Shown piece after piece: positions 46,531 to 57,885 of a stretch of 64,000 bases of DNA. The DNA is from Quercus robur (Eukaryota > Streptophyta > Magnoliopsida > Fagales > Fagaceae): NCBI RefSeq assembly GCF_932294415.1, contig NC_065536.1, forward strand, positions 45,171,854-45,235,853, read 5' to 3'. The notes below the pieces were generated by a model that made no database searches, had not been told where the DNA came from, and worked only from the letters and a program-made list of their open reading frames with translations. Made by a program: the position numbers and the translations under genes. Positions within the stretch are counted from its first letter, which is position 1. Each line of letters starts with the position of its first letter.

Positions 46531-47352
46531 GGGTTGTCTAGATTTGTAGTTTTCCATTACCCATAACTCTGTTTTCCATCACCCATAACTCAAAACTAGT
46601 GGGTCCCACGGCTGAGTAGTTTGTTTAGATGTGTTTTCAGTTTTTGTTTCCATCACTTAATTCTCTGATTTTTGAGTAATGAGTTATGGAAACTAAAAAC
46701 ACATTTTAGATGTTTTCAAGTTATCAAAACTGAGTTTTCATGGCATTTTGGTAAATAAACATACATACATGGGACCCACAGTCAAACCTTTTGCTCTCTT
46801 CAACACACGTTGTCTTCTTCTTCTTCTTCTTCTTCTTTTTTTTTTTTTTTTTTTTTTTTTTTTCAAATTGGGTTTTGGGTTTGGTTGCATTTTTTTTCTT
46901 TTTCATTCTTTTTCACTGGGTTTCTGGGCTTGGGTTCTCTTTTTTCTTTTTCTTTTTTTTTTTCCTTTTCACATTGGGTTTCTGGGTTTGGTTGCATTTT
47001 TTTTTTCCATTTCTTTTCACTAGGTTTCTGGGCTTGGGTTCTCTTCTTTTTTTCTACTTCTTCTTTCTTTCTTTCTTTCTTTCTTCACTTCTCACGATCT
47101 TTTCTCTTCTTTATTTTCCCTCTTTTAGTTATTTCTAAGCTTTATAGTGTAATTTGTTGTGGTGTTGAAGGTGTTGGTGGTGTGAATGGTCGGATCTGCT
47201 ATGGTGGATTGGTTTGATGTTTTGTGGTTTGCACGGTGATGGTTTTTTTCAGTTGGGTGCTGGGTTCGATGAATAGATGAAGAGGGAAGCGATGAACGGT
47301 GCATGAGAACAATTTGGGTTAGGTGAGTTTAGGTATCAAGGGTTGAAGGAAA

Positions 47353-47385
<33 letters not shown>

Positions 47386-47573
47386 AAGCTGCACTAAGTC
47401 AATCTGTGGGTCCCACAAAAAGTAAAATTTGTTGAGTTATCAAAGTTGGAAACAAGTGCCAAACATGCCACTTTAGGAAGTTGTGGTATTTTCAGTGATA
47501 AGTGATGAGTGATGAGTGATGATATTTGAGTGATGAGTGATGAGTGAGCATTTTTTTAAATCCAAACAGCCCC
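46531..47573. mobile_element. hAT-type non-autonomous TIR element, about 1.04 kb (probable)
   Basis: The left end GGGTTGTCTAGATTTG and the right end AAATCCAAACAGCCCC are imperfect inverted complements. Further in, 'gggtcccac' occurs near both sides in opposite orientation (46600, 47408). (CTT)n plus T-runs at 46815-46862 face (GAA)n at 47350-47383. 'gatgagtgatgagtgatga' repeats near the right end are typical of a common plant element. The T-rich frames inside are low-complexity and not genes. Confidence 0.55.
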
Positions 47574-47611
47574 TCAGTGTCCCAGAAACTATTTATCTAG
47601 TTTTTTTTACT

Positions 47612-47763
47612 GAAAGTGTTTTTAAAATATACTTGTACCTTAAAAAATTTTGAATAAGTAAGAAAATGCGAGAAAAAATGAGGTTTTAAAAAACTATATA
47701 TAAAAGCTAAAAAAACTAAAAGCTAAAAGCTGAGTTTATAAGCTGATATTAAACAGACACTTA
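47612..47763. mobile_element. Right half of a small hAT-type MITE
   Basis: 'tactgaaagtg', 'aaaagctaaaagctgagttt' and the closing 'taaacagacactta' resemble the right side of the element class at 4833. It ends just before the Tat element's target duplication. Confidence 0.4.
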
Positions 47764-47768
47764 ATCAT
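47764..47768. repeat. Target duplication (ATCAT), left side of the Tat element
   Basis: ATCAT directly precedes the LTR's TG and recurs at 59637-59641 directly after the other LTR's CA. Confidence 0.85.
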
Positions 47769-48544
47769 TGTAGGGTCACAATTTGCAGCGCAAGCTCAAG
47801 ATATATGGAGTTTTGGCCCAATGAGTCCAATACAATAAATTTGTAAAGAATGGGTCAAGGAACTAGGTCCTAATGAGTTGGACAACAGCTAGTATTGAAT
47901 TGCATGACGATTAAATACAAATAAAGGATGCTAATATCAATGGACTTTCAGTCCAAGGAGGTCAGACCTGTATATAATGATCACTCTTGGATATCAAAAT
48001 GATTTAGATTGCTATAATATTTTCTCTCTCTATTTTCCGATCCCCTTCTCATGGAAGGTTTCTCACATTATATAGCTCATTTTATGTCATCTTGATTCTA
48101 CACTTGTTGATCATCTGAGTCCCTAGTGAGTGCTCGTATTATCAGACACCCCTTTTAGCTTTCTGTGGGTTATGATAGCCAAGGCAGCACTGTTCAAAAG
48201 TCTTCTCCACATAAATACGACCAGAAAAGTAGTTACAATGCATTTAATGCAGTGGTAGCAGCTTTTCCTTATATATTTTTGAGTTTCCTTCTTTCTCGTA
48301 TGTTAATGAGGCACATTCCTATCGCTGGAGCCTTTTGGAGGGTCACTCTAATTGCTAGAGTACACACTTGGGCTACATTCGTCGTATCCGAGGAGGGATT
48401 CCTCCTCGGATCATCTTCCATTCATTCCCTACTTATGAGATTTTAATTGGGAATCCCTAACAATTATTTGCTCCTCCTCGGACTTGTCAATGTCCCGGAT
48501 AAAGCCCAAAACCCAATATATGATCTTAGGCCCTTACCCCTACA
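47769..48544 (-). repeat. Downstream (3') LTR of the Tat element, 776 bp
   Basis: Begins TG and ends CA on the + strand, matching 57886-59636 over its whole length except for the insertion there. Just outside, at 48545-48565, a GAATTTTGAGGGGCTAT-like stretch (- strand) fits the polypurine tract. Confidence 0.9.
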
Positions 48545-48831
48545 ATAGCCCCTCAAAATTCTGGTTTTTCCCTCTTATCCGAGGAGAAAAAGTGGGGTTT
48601 TGATTTTTAAGGGATAAGACCCACTAATTCTTTGATTCACATGTGTGGGAATGCGGTTTTACGCACCTCATAATTGTCACTGATGCTTCGTAGCCCACGA
48701 GGCGTTATTAATTACTTTAGGCGACTTTATGTCCCCCGCATCCAATAGTGAAGCGCTAATACAACGATTGACATTTTTCCTAGAATTTTGAGCGGGAGTA
48801 TTCCCACTTACTCTCTCCCTCTATATAAAGC

Positions 48832-48839
48832 CTTGAGGG
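48832..48839 (+). promoter_or_regulatory. TATA box ahead of the opposite-strand region in the Tat element
   Basis: TATATAAA in the setting ccctctatataaagccttg, on the + strand about 270 bases ahead of the first ATG of the opposite-strand reading region (49104). Role inferred from position. Confidence 0.5.
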
Positions 48840-49103
48840 AAACCATTTTCCTATTTTCTTCAAAAACCTTCAAGTGCTCCAGAGAATTCCAGCGCCTCAT
48901 CTCACAAAACACTCTAAATTCCTGAGTCTCTATAGCTACTTCTTATAAGAAGTCTTTGCGAATCTTTCTAAAAGTTTCAGAGATTTAGCATACGTGTTCC
49001 TGTAAGTCTTTCATTTCTTTATATTCTTCTTTTTCTTCTCAGCCTTCTTCCTTGGCCTTTTTCTTTTTAGAAGCCTTTCTCTGTGTCATTTCTAGTCATT
49101 TAG

Positions 49104-51581
49104 ATGGGTAGGTTCAAGCACCTAGTAGATTCGTCGGCCGGTATGGAGGGTTTTAGGGCCAAATACCATATCCCACAAAGAATGGGTTTAGAATATTGTC
49201 CTCCAAACTGAATACTCACTGACAGAGAGATGGGTCAAGTCGTCATTCCTATGATTGCTTTCATAGAGGGAGGAATGACGCTTCCCATGGGTAGGATAAC
49301 TAGGGACTATTTGCTTAACCACAGATTGACCCCCCACCAGTGCACTGCCAATATGTTCCGAGTTTTAGGGTGCATAGATACTCTAAACGACCAGATGAAC
49401 CTTGGCCTCACATGGCACGACGTTGCTCATTTGTACGAGTGCCACTTCCTTTCCGGGGGATATTACCTCAAATCTTGGTCCGACGAGGTGAGATTGATAT
49501 TTTGCCTTCCTAAGTCCAACAAAGGCTTGAAGGACGATTATCTGGTCGTTTCTGGGGAATGGCATGACGGTCTTCACTGCCCAGTTAGGGTAGGAACACC
49601 AGGTGGGGTACTCTAGGATCAGGTCCCTCGGCCGGGATCTTAGTCTTCTGAGCTTTCCCTTTACTTGATTTTAGTTATTTGTTTTCTCGGATTAACCACA
49701 ATTTCCCTTTCGGATGTTTTACAGATAAAGATCACATCACTCCGAAGATCAGTTTGATCAACGTTCAAGCTCTCAATTACCTCCTAAGGTCGGAGATTTT
49801 CATGAGTGAAGATGGACAGTTACAGGCCACTCATTTGATTTTGGACTACGAGCCGCTGTCTCGCATCTTCCAGGACGTAGGCTAGGCTATAAGGGCCGAA
49901 AGTCCCAGATTGGCTCGAATTGATGTCTCCAAGCTGGGATTTTTAGCTCGGAGAGACCTTCCACCCGTTTAGCCGCTCGTCCAGCGTGTTCTTTAAGGGG
50001 TAGCCTCTCTAAGAGAGGAGATAGATTCTACTCACTTATCCCTTAAAGCTGAGATTGATCAATTTTGCTTTAACGAGGAAGGTGAAGTGACGACAAGGCC
50101 AGTAGAGCTCTCGGACTCTGACGCTAATCTTGACCGATTCTTCGCGGCACATTCTCCGAGGTTGATAGTTGCCCGAATCGATACCAGCCTCGAAGTCGAA
50201 GAAGAAGGCATGGATCTGAAGCCAAGGTCCGGCTTAAAGGGCCTGATGGCCAATAGGAACAAGAGACAAACCTCCAGAGATGTCCCCAAGGTACAAGTTC
50301 CTCCTAGCCTCCCTCCTCCTCCCCCGCCTCCCACTGACCTCAGATTGCAAGCCAATCCGAATCTGAGGAGGAAAAGGACAGTTGATGATTTAGAGGAGGG
50401 TGAGGTCGGTCCTCAAAAGGGGGTCAAACAACAAAAGAAGGCTAGAGAGCCTAAGGATAAGAGGGCCAAGTCCGTGGACAACCGGGATGAGGCTATAGTG
50501 CGACAGGGGCAGCGTACTTGGTCCCCTTGGCTCGAGATAGATGGTGCTCCCATTTCTTGGGATGCCAGGATTTGGGAGTCTTAGAGGGGACAGGCTACAT
50601 ACCTCGCCGAGGCCTTACAGCAGCCCCTTCTCCTCCCTCGAGATATGAATGGACTCAGGAATACCAGGCTGTCAGACCTCTTCATGTCGTTAAAGAAGGA
50701 CCTTGCGATGGTAAGCCAAACAACATCCTTCTTCATATAAATTTTAGATTCTATGTTCATTCACATATTGCATATATTTTAATAACCCTTCCGCTACCTT
50801 TATGCAGGTTACCCAGCAAATTTATGTGGCGGAAGAGTAGGTTAGGAATGCCCACAATGAGGTGAGCACTGAGTTCCAGTCCCGCCTTGAGGCTGAGAAA
50901 GCTGTCGGAGTCCTTAGGCAGGAAAATGAGAGCTTGTCTGAGAAGGTTAAAGAGGCTATCTAAGCTCGCGATAGTGCCAAGACGGGCCTGAAGACCACAG
51001 AAAGGCAAGCCAAGGATATGCGCTAGAAGCTGCACGTAACAGAGATAAATCTGGCCACCGAAAAGAAATCTGTCTTAATTCTCAAGGCGCAGCTGCAGAA
51101 AGCCAAGGAGGTAGCTTGAGTGGCCAGGGAAGCAGCTGAGGCCGCGGTGAAGGCATCCTATGAGCGTGGGGTGCTGGACACGGAGAATAGGCTGACGGAG
51201 AAGGTGGTTGTAGTTTGCAGGGATTACTGCACCGAGTCCTGGGGAGTGGCGAAGGACCGGGCGGGAGTCCTTGCAGACTCCGAGCTAAGGAGGGCTGAGA
51301 ATATCTTCTTCCCAGAGGATATTCAAGAGATTCCTAAATTGGACCCTTCTTCCGAGAAGCTCCTTTTTGCCCAGGCCCCCCTTCCTGATACCGACATTCT
51401 TGAAGGGGTAGGAGTGGATAAGGAAGCTCAGCCACCAATGAAGGATAAGCCGTTCAAGGACTCCCTCACAACCAGGGATGTAGTCTCGCAGGCCAAGGAC
51501 GTGGAGTCTAAGTCCAAAGCCGATGGTGCTCATTCCGAGGCTACTAATCCCAAGAAAGATCCCCTCAAAGACAAGGCCTAG
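49104..51581 (+). pseudogene. Additional opposite-strand gene region of the Tat element (decayed)
   Basis: Long coding-like stretch on the strand opposite to gag-pol, between the integrase side and the 3' LTR. Tat-lineage elements such as Retand and Ogre are known to carry extra frames (aORFs), some antisense. The first part has blocks such as GMTLPMGRITRDYL and WHDVAHLYECHFLSGGYY, like the 'putative plant transposon protein' type. The last part is rich in Ala, Glu and Lys (AREAAEAAVKASYERG), fitting a coiled coil. Function is unknown in the family. It is broken in this copy. Confidence 0.6.
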
Positions 51582-51829
51582 AATTCTAGATATAGGATTT
51601 TCTTTTGTAGCTCTCTTTTTGCTTTCCATTCCTGTGGCTTCTGCCACTGCTTGTAATATAATTTCTTTTAAATTAATGAATGAACTTTTTCTTCTATTCC
51701 TTGGGTCTTTACTTTCATTGCTTCCATTTTTATTGTTATTGCAGACAAGCTTGAACTGTTATTGCTCCATTTCTAACAGTAATTCATTGTTGGCATTTCA
51801 CGAAATCTAACTTGTAACTTAATTTCTGT

Positions 51830-52403
51830 TTAACATTTATAAAGGTGTTCTTGAGTGTCAAAAGTAGTTAATTTCCCCTAAGCCTGTGGTCCGAGGGGCC
51901 ATGCAGGACTTAGGTTTTGTTTAACACTAGAGTAGATGTCAAAAGTAATTAATTTCCCCTAAGCCTGTGGTCCGAGGAGCCACGCAGGACTTAGGTTTTG
52001 TTTAACACTTGAGTAGATGTCAAAAGTAGTTAATTTCCCCTAAGCCTGTGGTTCGAGGAGCCACGCAAGGCTTGGGTTCTGTTTAACACTTTAGTAGATG
52101 TCACAAGTTATTAATTTCCCCTAAGCTTGTGGTTCGAGGGGCCATGCAGGAATTAGATTCTGTTTAACACTTGAATATTTGCTAGAAGTAATTAATTTCC
52201 CATAAGCTTGTGGTTCGAGGAGCCATGCAGGGCTTAGGTTCTGTTTAACACTTGAATATTCGCCAGAAGTAATTAATTTCCCTTAAACCTGTGGTCCGAG
52301 AAGCCATGCAAGGCTTAGGTTCTGTTTAACACTTGAATATTCGCCAGAAGTAATTAATTTCCCTTAAGCCTGTGGTCCCTGCTGTTTAAAACTTGAATAG
52401 ATT
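51830..52403. repeat. 81-bp tandem array, about seven copies
   Basis: aatttcccctaagcctgtgg or close variants start at 51870, 51951, 52032, 52113, 52194, 52275 and 52356, an exact 81-base period throughout. Each unit also holds 'tccgagg(g/a)gcca', 'gcaggacttagg' and 'tgtttaacactt'. It lies in the non-coding 3' part of the Tat element, where such arrays are known in this lineage. Confidence 0.95.
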
Positions 52404-52599
52404 GAAAGACAAGAAGCACGATGCCTTTGTACAACAAAAGAACTTATTGATAAAGGATATTTTCATTAATAATAGTACCTTTTCAGGTTGTTTACATTCC
52501 AAGGGCGTGGTATTACATGCTCATCTAAATCTTCTAGAAAATATGTTCCTATACCAGCCACTGAGGTGATGCGATATAATCCTTCCCAATTGGGTCCTA

Positions 52600-53970
52600 A
52601 CTTTCCCTACGCTGGGTTTTTTGCAGTGCCCAGAACTTTCCTCAACACTAAGTCACCAGGCACTAATGGCCTTAGCTTTACTTTGGCATCATAACCTTGC
52701 TTGAGTTTGTGTTGGTAGTACGCCAATTGGACCATTGTCCTTTCTCTTCTTTCTTCAATAAGATCTAAGCTTTTCTCTAGCAGCTCATTGTTCTTGCTCG
52801 GACTGAATGAGCTGGTCTTTAGCGTTGGAAAGCTTGTTTCTAGAGGAATAACAGTCTCGGCCCCGTAAGTCATCGAAAAGGGGGTCTCTCTTGTTGATCT
52901 GCAAGGTGTGGTTCAATACGTCCATAGGACATGTGGCAGTTCTTCCACCCATCTTCCCTTCACGTCATCTAACCTCTTCTTAAGTCCATTCACTATGACC
53001 TTGTTAATAGCCTCGACTTGCCCATCCCCCTAGGGGGTAAGCTAGGGTAGAATATCTATTCGTAATTCCCAATTTGCAGCAGTACCTCCTGAAGGCCTTA
53101 CTATCGAATTGAAGACTATTATCCGAGATAAGGGAGTGAGGGACCTTGAACCGAGTAACAATGTTTTTCCAGACGAACTTTTTGGCATCCACATCTCCGA
53201 TGTTCGCTAAAGGTTCAGTTTCAACCCATTTAGTAAAGTAGTCAGTGCCAACGAGTAGATACCTTTTGTTCCCTACTGCCTTGGGAAAGGACCCGACAAT
53301 ATCCAAGCCCCATTGAGAAAATGGCCAAGGACTGGACAGTGGATTGAAGATCCCTCCTGGTTGATGTATGTTTAGTGCAAATCTTTGGCATTGGTCACAC
53401 TTCTTCACGTATTCATGTGCTTCTTTCTGCATGTTTGGCCACCAATAGCCTTGGGTGATGGCCCTATGAGATAAGGACCTGCCTCCTGTGTGGCTTCCAC
53501 AAATGTCTTCGTGTAATTTCTCCAGGATTAGTTCTGAGGCCTCAGGGTGTACGCAGAGCAAGTATGGTCCAGAAAAGGAACGTTTATACAGCTTCTGGTC
53601 CTCAGATAGCCATAACCAAGAAGCTTTTCTTCGTATCTTGTCAGCCTCGGTCTTCTCCTCGGGCAAGATGTCATCCTTCATAAACAGTACTAGAGGGTCC
53701 ATCCAGCTAGGTCCCACTCTGACTTGGTGGACATTGATCACTTCTCTCTTCGTCACTGATGGTTTGTATAAATCTTCTACAAGGATGACTTGGGGTAAAC
53801 TTTGAGCCAAGGAGGTGGCAAGCGTGGCCAAGGAGTCGGCATGCGTGTTTCCACTTCTAGGGATATGCAGTAAGCTAAAAGAATCAAAACGTGATTGTAG
53901 GTGCTTAACTTGGCTTAGGTATCCTTGCATTCTTTCGTCTCTTGCTTCTAATTCCCGATTCACCTGGCCA
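52600..53970 (-). pseudogene. Tat element: integrase region
   Basis: Shows the zinc-binding HHCC part (GSHTGGRSLSHRAI, then CDQCQRFA), the catalytic core opening GLDIVGSFPKAVGNKRYLLVG, 'TDYFTKWVE', and, towards the C-terminus, LRPLVPGDLVLRKV, as usual in gypsy integrases. Fossil copy. Confidence 0.85.
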
Positions 53971-53974
53971 ACAA

Positions 53975-54690
53975 CCAGTCTTGAGTCCTAGAACATGTTT
54001 ACTGCTTCTCCCCCCAGTTTCTGAACCATGAATATCCCCTCCAGTAGGGCCTCATATTCAGCCTCATTATTCGTGGCCAAGAAACCCAATCTTAGTGATT
54101 TTTGGATGGTAATCCTTTCAGGAGAAATCAGAACTAGCCCCACTTCGGAGTCCCTTTGGTTCGCTGCACCATCAACATATACTTTCCAGCATATAGGTCC
54201 TTGTAGAGAGATTGCGCCAACTGATTTTTCATCCATGTCTTGCATCTCTTTTTCTTCTTCTAACGAGGGTTCAGCGAATTCAGCCACCAAATCTGCGAGG
54301 ACTTGGCCCTTAACGGAGGTACGAGGCATGTACTTGATGTCAAAAAGCCCTTAAAATCGTGCCTCACTTAGTAATTCTCCTTGTATAATCAGCACTTCGA
54401 AGTATGGACCTGAGCAGAAGCTGGGTTAGAACGATAACTGTATGTGCCTGGAAGTAATGGCGGAAGCTTTTGTGTAGCTTGAACCACCGCTAAGATGGTC
54501 TTTTCTAGTGGCAAATAACGTATCTCGGCTTTATGCAACAATTTGCTCACATAATAAATTGGTCATTGTACGCCGTTGTCCACTCGTATTAGCACTAGGC
54601 TTACTGCATGAGGGGCCACAGCGATGTAGGTGAACAAGTCTTCATCGACCTCGAGACTGGACATGATTAGTGGCCGGGATAGATATTCTT
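53975..54690 (-). pseudogene. Tat element: two RNase H regions
   Basis: Next to the reverse transcriptase are remains of the Ty3-type RNase H. They are followed by a second, distinct RNase H opening WKVYVDGAANQRDSEVGLVL, with NNEAEYEALLEG. The duplicated RNase H arrangement is characteristic of the Tat clade. Fossil copy. Confidence 0.75.
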
Positions 54691-55640
54691 TAAGTTATTG
54701 GAAAGCCAAAACACATTCCTTGGTCCACTCAAATCCCTTCCATTTATTCATCAAGAGGAAGAAGGGTATGCACCTATCTACCGACCGAGAAATAAAACGA
54801 TTTAAGGCAGCAATCATTTTGGTAAGCCTTTGGACCTCCTTGGGATTCCAAGGCAGTTGTAGGCTGTTGACAACCCTGATTTGATCGAGACTGACCTCGA
54901 TCCCCCTGTGGGTCACCATATAACCCAAGAATTTTCCTGATCTTACCCCAAATGAACATTTGGATGCGTTGAGACATAGCTTGTGTCTCCTCAGAATTTG
55001 AAAGATGTCTCCGAGGTCTCTCACGTGCTCGGACACCACCTTACTCTTTACCACCATGTCATCTATATAGATTTCAATGCTCTTACCCAGCTGTGACTCA
55101 AACATTCTGGTCATCATTCTCTGGTAGGTGGACCCTGCGTTTTTCAAACCAAAAGGCATCACCTTGTAATGGTAGTTTCCAATGGGAGTGACAAAAGCTG
55201 TCTTTTCTTGATCGTCTGCGACCAGTGGTATCTGATGATATACTTAAAAGGCATCTAAGAAGCTCATCCGAGGATGGCCCGCGGTTGTATCTACCAACTG
55301 ATCTATTCGAGGCATAGGGAATGGATCTTTTGGGCAGGCTTTATTCAGATCCATGAAGTCTACACAAACTTGCCACTTTCCGCTCTTCTTCTTTACCACT
55401 ATAGTATTGGCCAACCATTCAGGGTAAAAAACTTCCTTGATAACCCCTGCTCTTTTAAGCTTCATCACCTTGTCCCTAACAGCGTCAGCATACTCCTTCA
55501 ATGGGCGCCGAGGTGGTTGCTTCTTAGGAGTAACGGATGGGTTAACATTTAGATGGTGGCAGATGAAGATCGGATCAACCCCTAGGGCCTCGTAGGCATC
55601 CCACGCAAATACGTCCACGTTTTCTCTAAGAAACCTAATT
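54690..55640 (-). pseudogene. Tat element: reverse transcriptase region
   Basis: Carries VCVDFMDLNKACPKDPFPMP, 'MPFGLKNAGSTYQRMM', the catalytic YIDDMVVKS and FLGYMVTHRGIEV, all standard Ty3/gypsy reverse transcriptase blocks in order. Fossil copy. Confidence 0.9.
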
Positions 55641-55879
55641 AGCTCTTCTCTCTCTTAGGGAGGTAGTTCCGAGCCGACTTGAAAGAACCTTTTTGAATCA
55701 TTGCCAACAGCAACCTTTTCTAGGTCCTCGCATTTTGCTTCCTCAGTTAATCCATTACCGAGCAATGTCGGGGTTGTTGATTGCTATAAGCCCCTTTCAG
55801 TGGAGGTAGAGGACTTAGCATTGGGCCGGTGTGAGATGGCAGCCACCATGCACTGTCTAGTCATGGACTGATTCCCCAC

Positions 55880-56480
55880 AATTTCTTTAACTTAGCCCTC
55901 TAACGGATACTTCACCTTCTGGTGCAGAGTAGAAGAGACGGCTCTTAAGGCATGAAGCCAAGGTCTAGCCACAATAGCTGCGTAGGGTGAATAAACATCA
56001 ACCATAATGAAATCCACCCCCACCATGTTCGAACCAGTTTGTATGGGCAGTCTAATCTGGCCTGTTAGAGTAACGGTCTTTCCCTTGAAGCTTACCAGAG
56101 GGGAATCGTACGCTGTTAGGTCCTCGGGTTTTAAATTCAGCCCCTTGTACAGGTCGGGGTACATTATCTCCATAGCACTGCCCTAATCTACCAGCACTCT
56201 CTTCACATCATATCCCTCTATCCTGAGTGTGACTACCAGAGCATTGTCATGCGGTTGGATGGTTCCGATCTTATCTTCGTTCGAAAAGCCCAGCACCGGT
56301 AGGGCTTCTTTCTTGGCTTTTTTGGACTCCTGATTATCGTCCTCGGTGGATAGCCGAGTCACAGACATCACTCTGGAAGGACAAGAGCCGGTCTTTCCCA
56401 GAGCAGCAAGAATGACATTTATCGTGCCTATAGGAGGTCTTAAGGAGGTGTCTCTCCAAGACTCTAGATTTTCCTGTCCT
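55880..56480 (-). pseudogene. Tat element: protease region
   Basis: Blocks 'DNALVVTLRIEGYDVKRVLV', 'MYPDLYKGL' and VDFIMVDVYSPYAAIV surround the aspartic protease site region of Tat-type elements. Fossil copy. Confidence 0.7.
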
Positions 56481-56499
56481 TGTTAACCACTGGAATGAT

Positions 56500-57850
56500 G
56501 TAAGAGGTGCCTTAATTTTCCCTCTCAGGCCAGCTGGTCCAAGTGATTCCTTAAGTTCCTGCAGTCCTCGATGGTGTGCCTCGTTTCTTGGTGGTATTGG
56601 CAATATAGGTTTTGGTTGCGCTTCATGGGGTCTCCTGCCATCTTATTTCGCCATTTGAAGAATGGCTCGTTCTTGATCTTCTCCAGAACCTGATGTACTG
56701 GATCTTGGAACACAGCATTAACTACCTGCGCATCGATAGATCTGGATTTCCCTGCAAAGTCTCTCCTCAGTTAGTTGTTGTTATTAAATTGATCCGACCT
56801 GAAGTCCCTCCTCTCCTGAGGGACAATCTTTGCTTTACCTTTACCCAATTGTTGGTCTTCTTCAACCATTTTATACTTGTCGATCCGGTCCATGAGTTGG
56901 CCCAAGCCGGTGACAGTCTTTCTTGTTAGGGATTTTCTTAAATCATGCTCGGTTGGGAGGCCGCTCTTGAAAGTGTTGATGGCGACGTAATCAAAGTTAC
57001 CCTCTATCTCATTGTACATCTCCCAATACCTGTCTGAGTATGCTTTCAAGGTCTCCCCTTCTCGCATGGACAAAGATAGTAGAGAATCCAAGGGTCGAGG
57101 AACCCTGCTACTTATGATGAAGCGAGAGCCAAAGGCCTAGGTTAGCTACTTAAAGGAACCTACGGAATTTGGCCTTAGGCCATCCAACCATCTCATCGCC
57201 ACTGGTCCCAAGCTGGACGGAAATACTTTGCACATCAAAGCCACGTCTTTGGAATGGATGGCCATCCTCTGGTTAAACCGGCTTACATGCTCTATGGGGC
57301 TCGTTCTACCATTGTACATGGTGAAAGTAGGTTGATGGAATCACCGAGGGAGCTTAGCCCCTTCTATCTTGCGTGTGAAGGGTGACTTAGAGATCCGATC
57401 CAAGGCCTTGCTCATGGCGTCATTTACTAGGCCTTTACAAGACGGACTTTTGTGTCTGCGTTTATGGTGGTGCCCTTCCTTATAAGAAAAGGTTTCACTT
57501 TGTGGAGTTCTTGACCTTTGCCTATAATTGCCATCCCCTTCATCATTAGAGGACATATCTGAACTGGAAGGGGACTGCTTCCATTGCGCATGACGTAGTT
57601 TCCTTTTTAAGTCATTAATATCCTACTGCAGGGCTTTATTACAGTCTTGCCTTTGGGACATGTGACTTTCCACCCTAGAATGGCTTTTGCTTGTATGGGT
57701 AGTACGCACACTACCCTCTCGATACCTGTCCTGATCTCTTTCCCGTTCAAGATTAAGAAAGTTGTCCTGCCATTGAGAACCTGCAGGCTCCGTTTGGTGT
57801 GGACCTGCTTGGTGTGGACCTGATCCCACCATGTTTAACCGTTGCACTCA
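56500..57850 (-). pseudogene. Tat element: gag region
   Basis: Charged N-terminal part rich in Arg and Ser, then the gag core around LSLSMREGETLKAYSDRYWE and the nucleocapsid-side block YCQYHQETRHTIEDCRNLRN with CxxH-like spacing. It starts just inside the primer site. Fossil copy. Confidence 0.75.
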
Positions 57851-57865
57851 CTGAGGCACAAGTTC

Positions 57866-57883
57866 TTCCCACAGACGGCGCCA
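57866..57883 (-). other. Primer binding site of the Tat element
   Basis: On the - strand, two bases inside the upstream LTR, TGGCGCCGTCTGTGGG begins with TGGCGCCGT, which would pair with the 3' end of tRNA-Asp; the later bases match less well. Confidence 0.65.
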
Positions 57884-57885
57884 AT

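Noticed and set aside
46748-47217. Phe/Ser-rich open frames of 90-135 codons
   Set aside because: They are translations of CTT and T runs in a low-complexity part of a TIR element.
53488-53805. + strand frames across the Tat element's pol region
   Set aside because: Antisense shadows of integrase and RNase H; unlike 49104-51581 they have no independent coding character.
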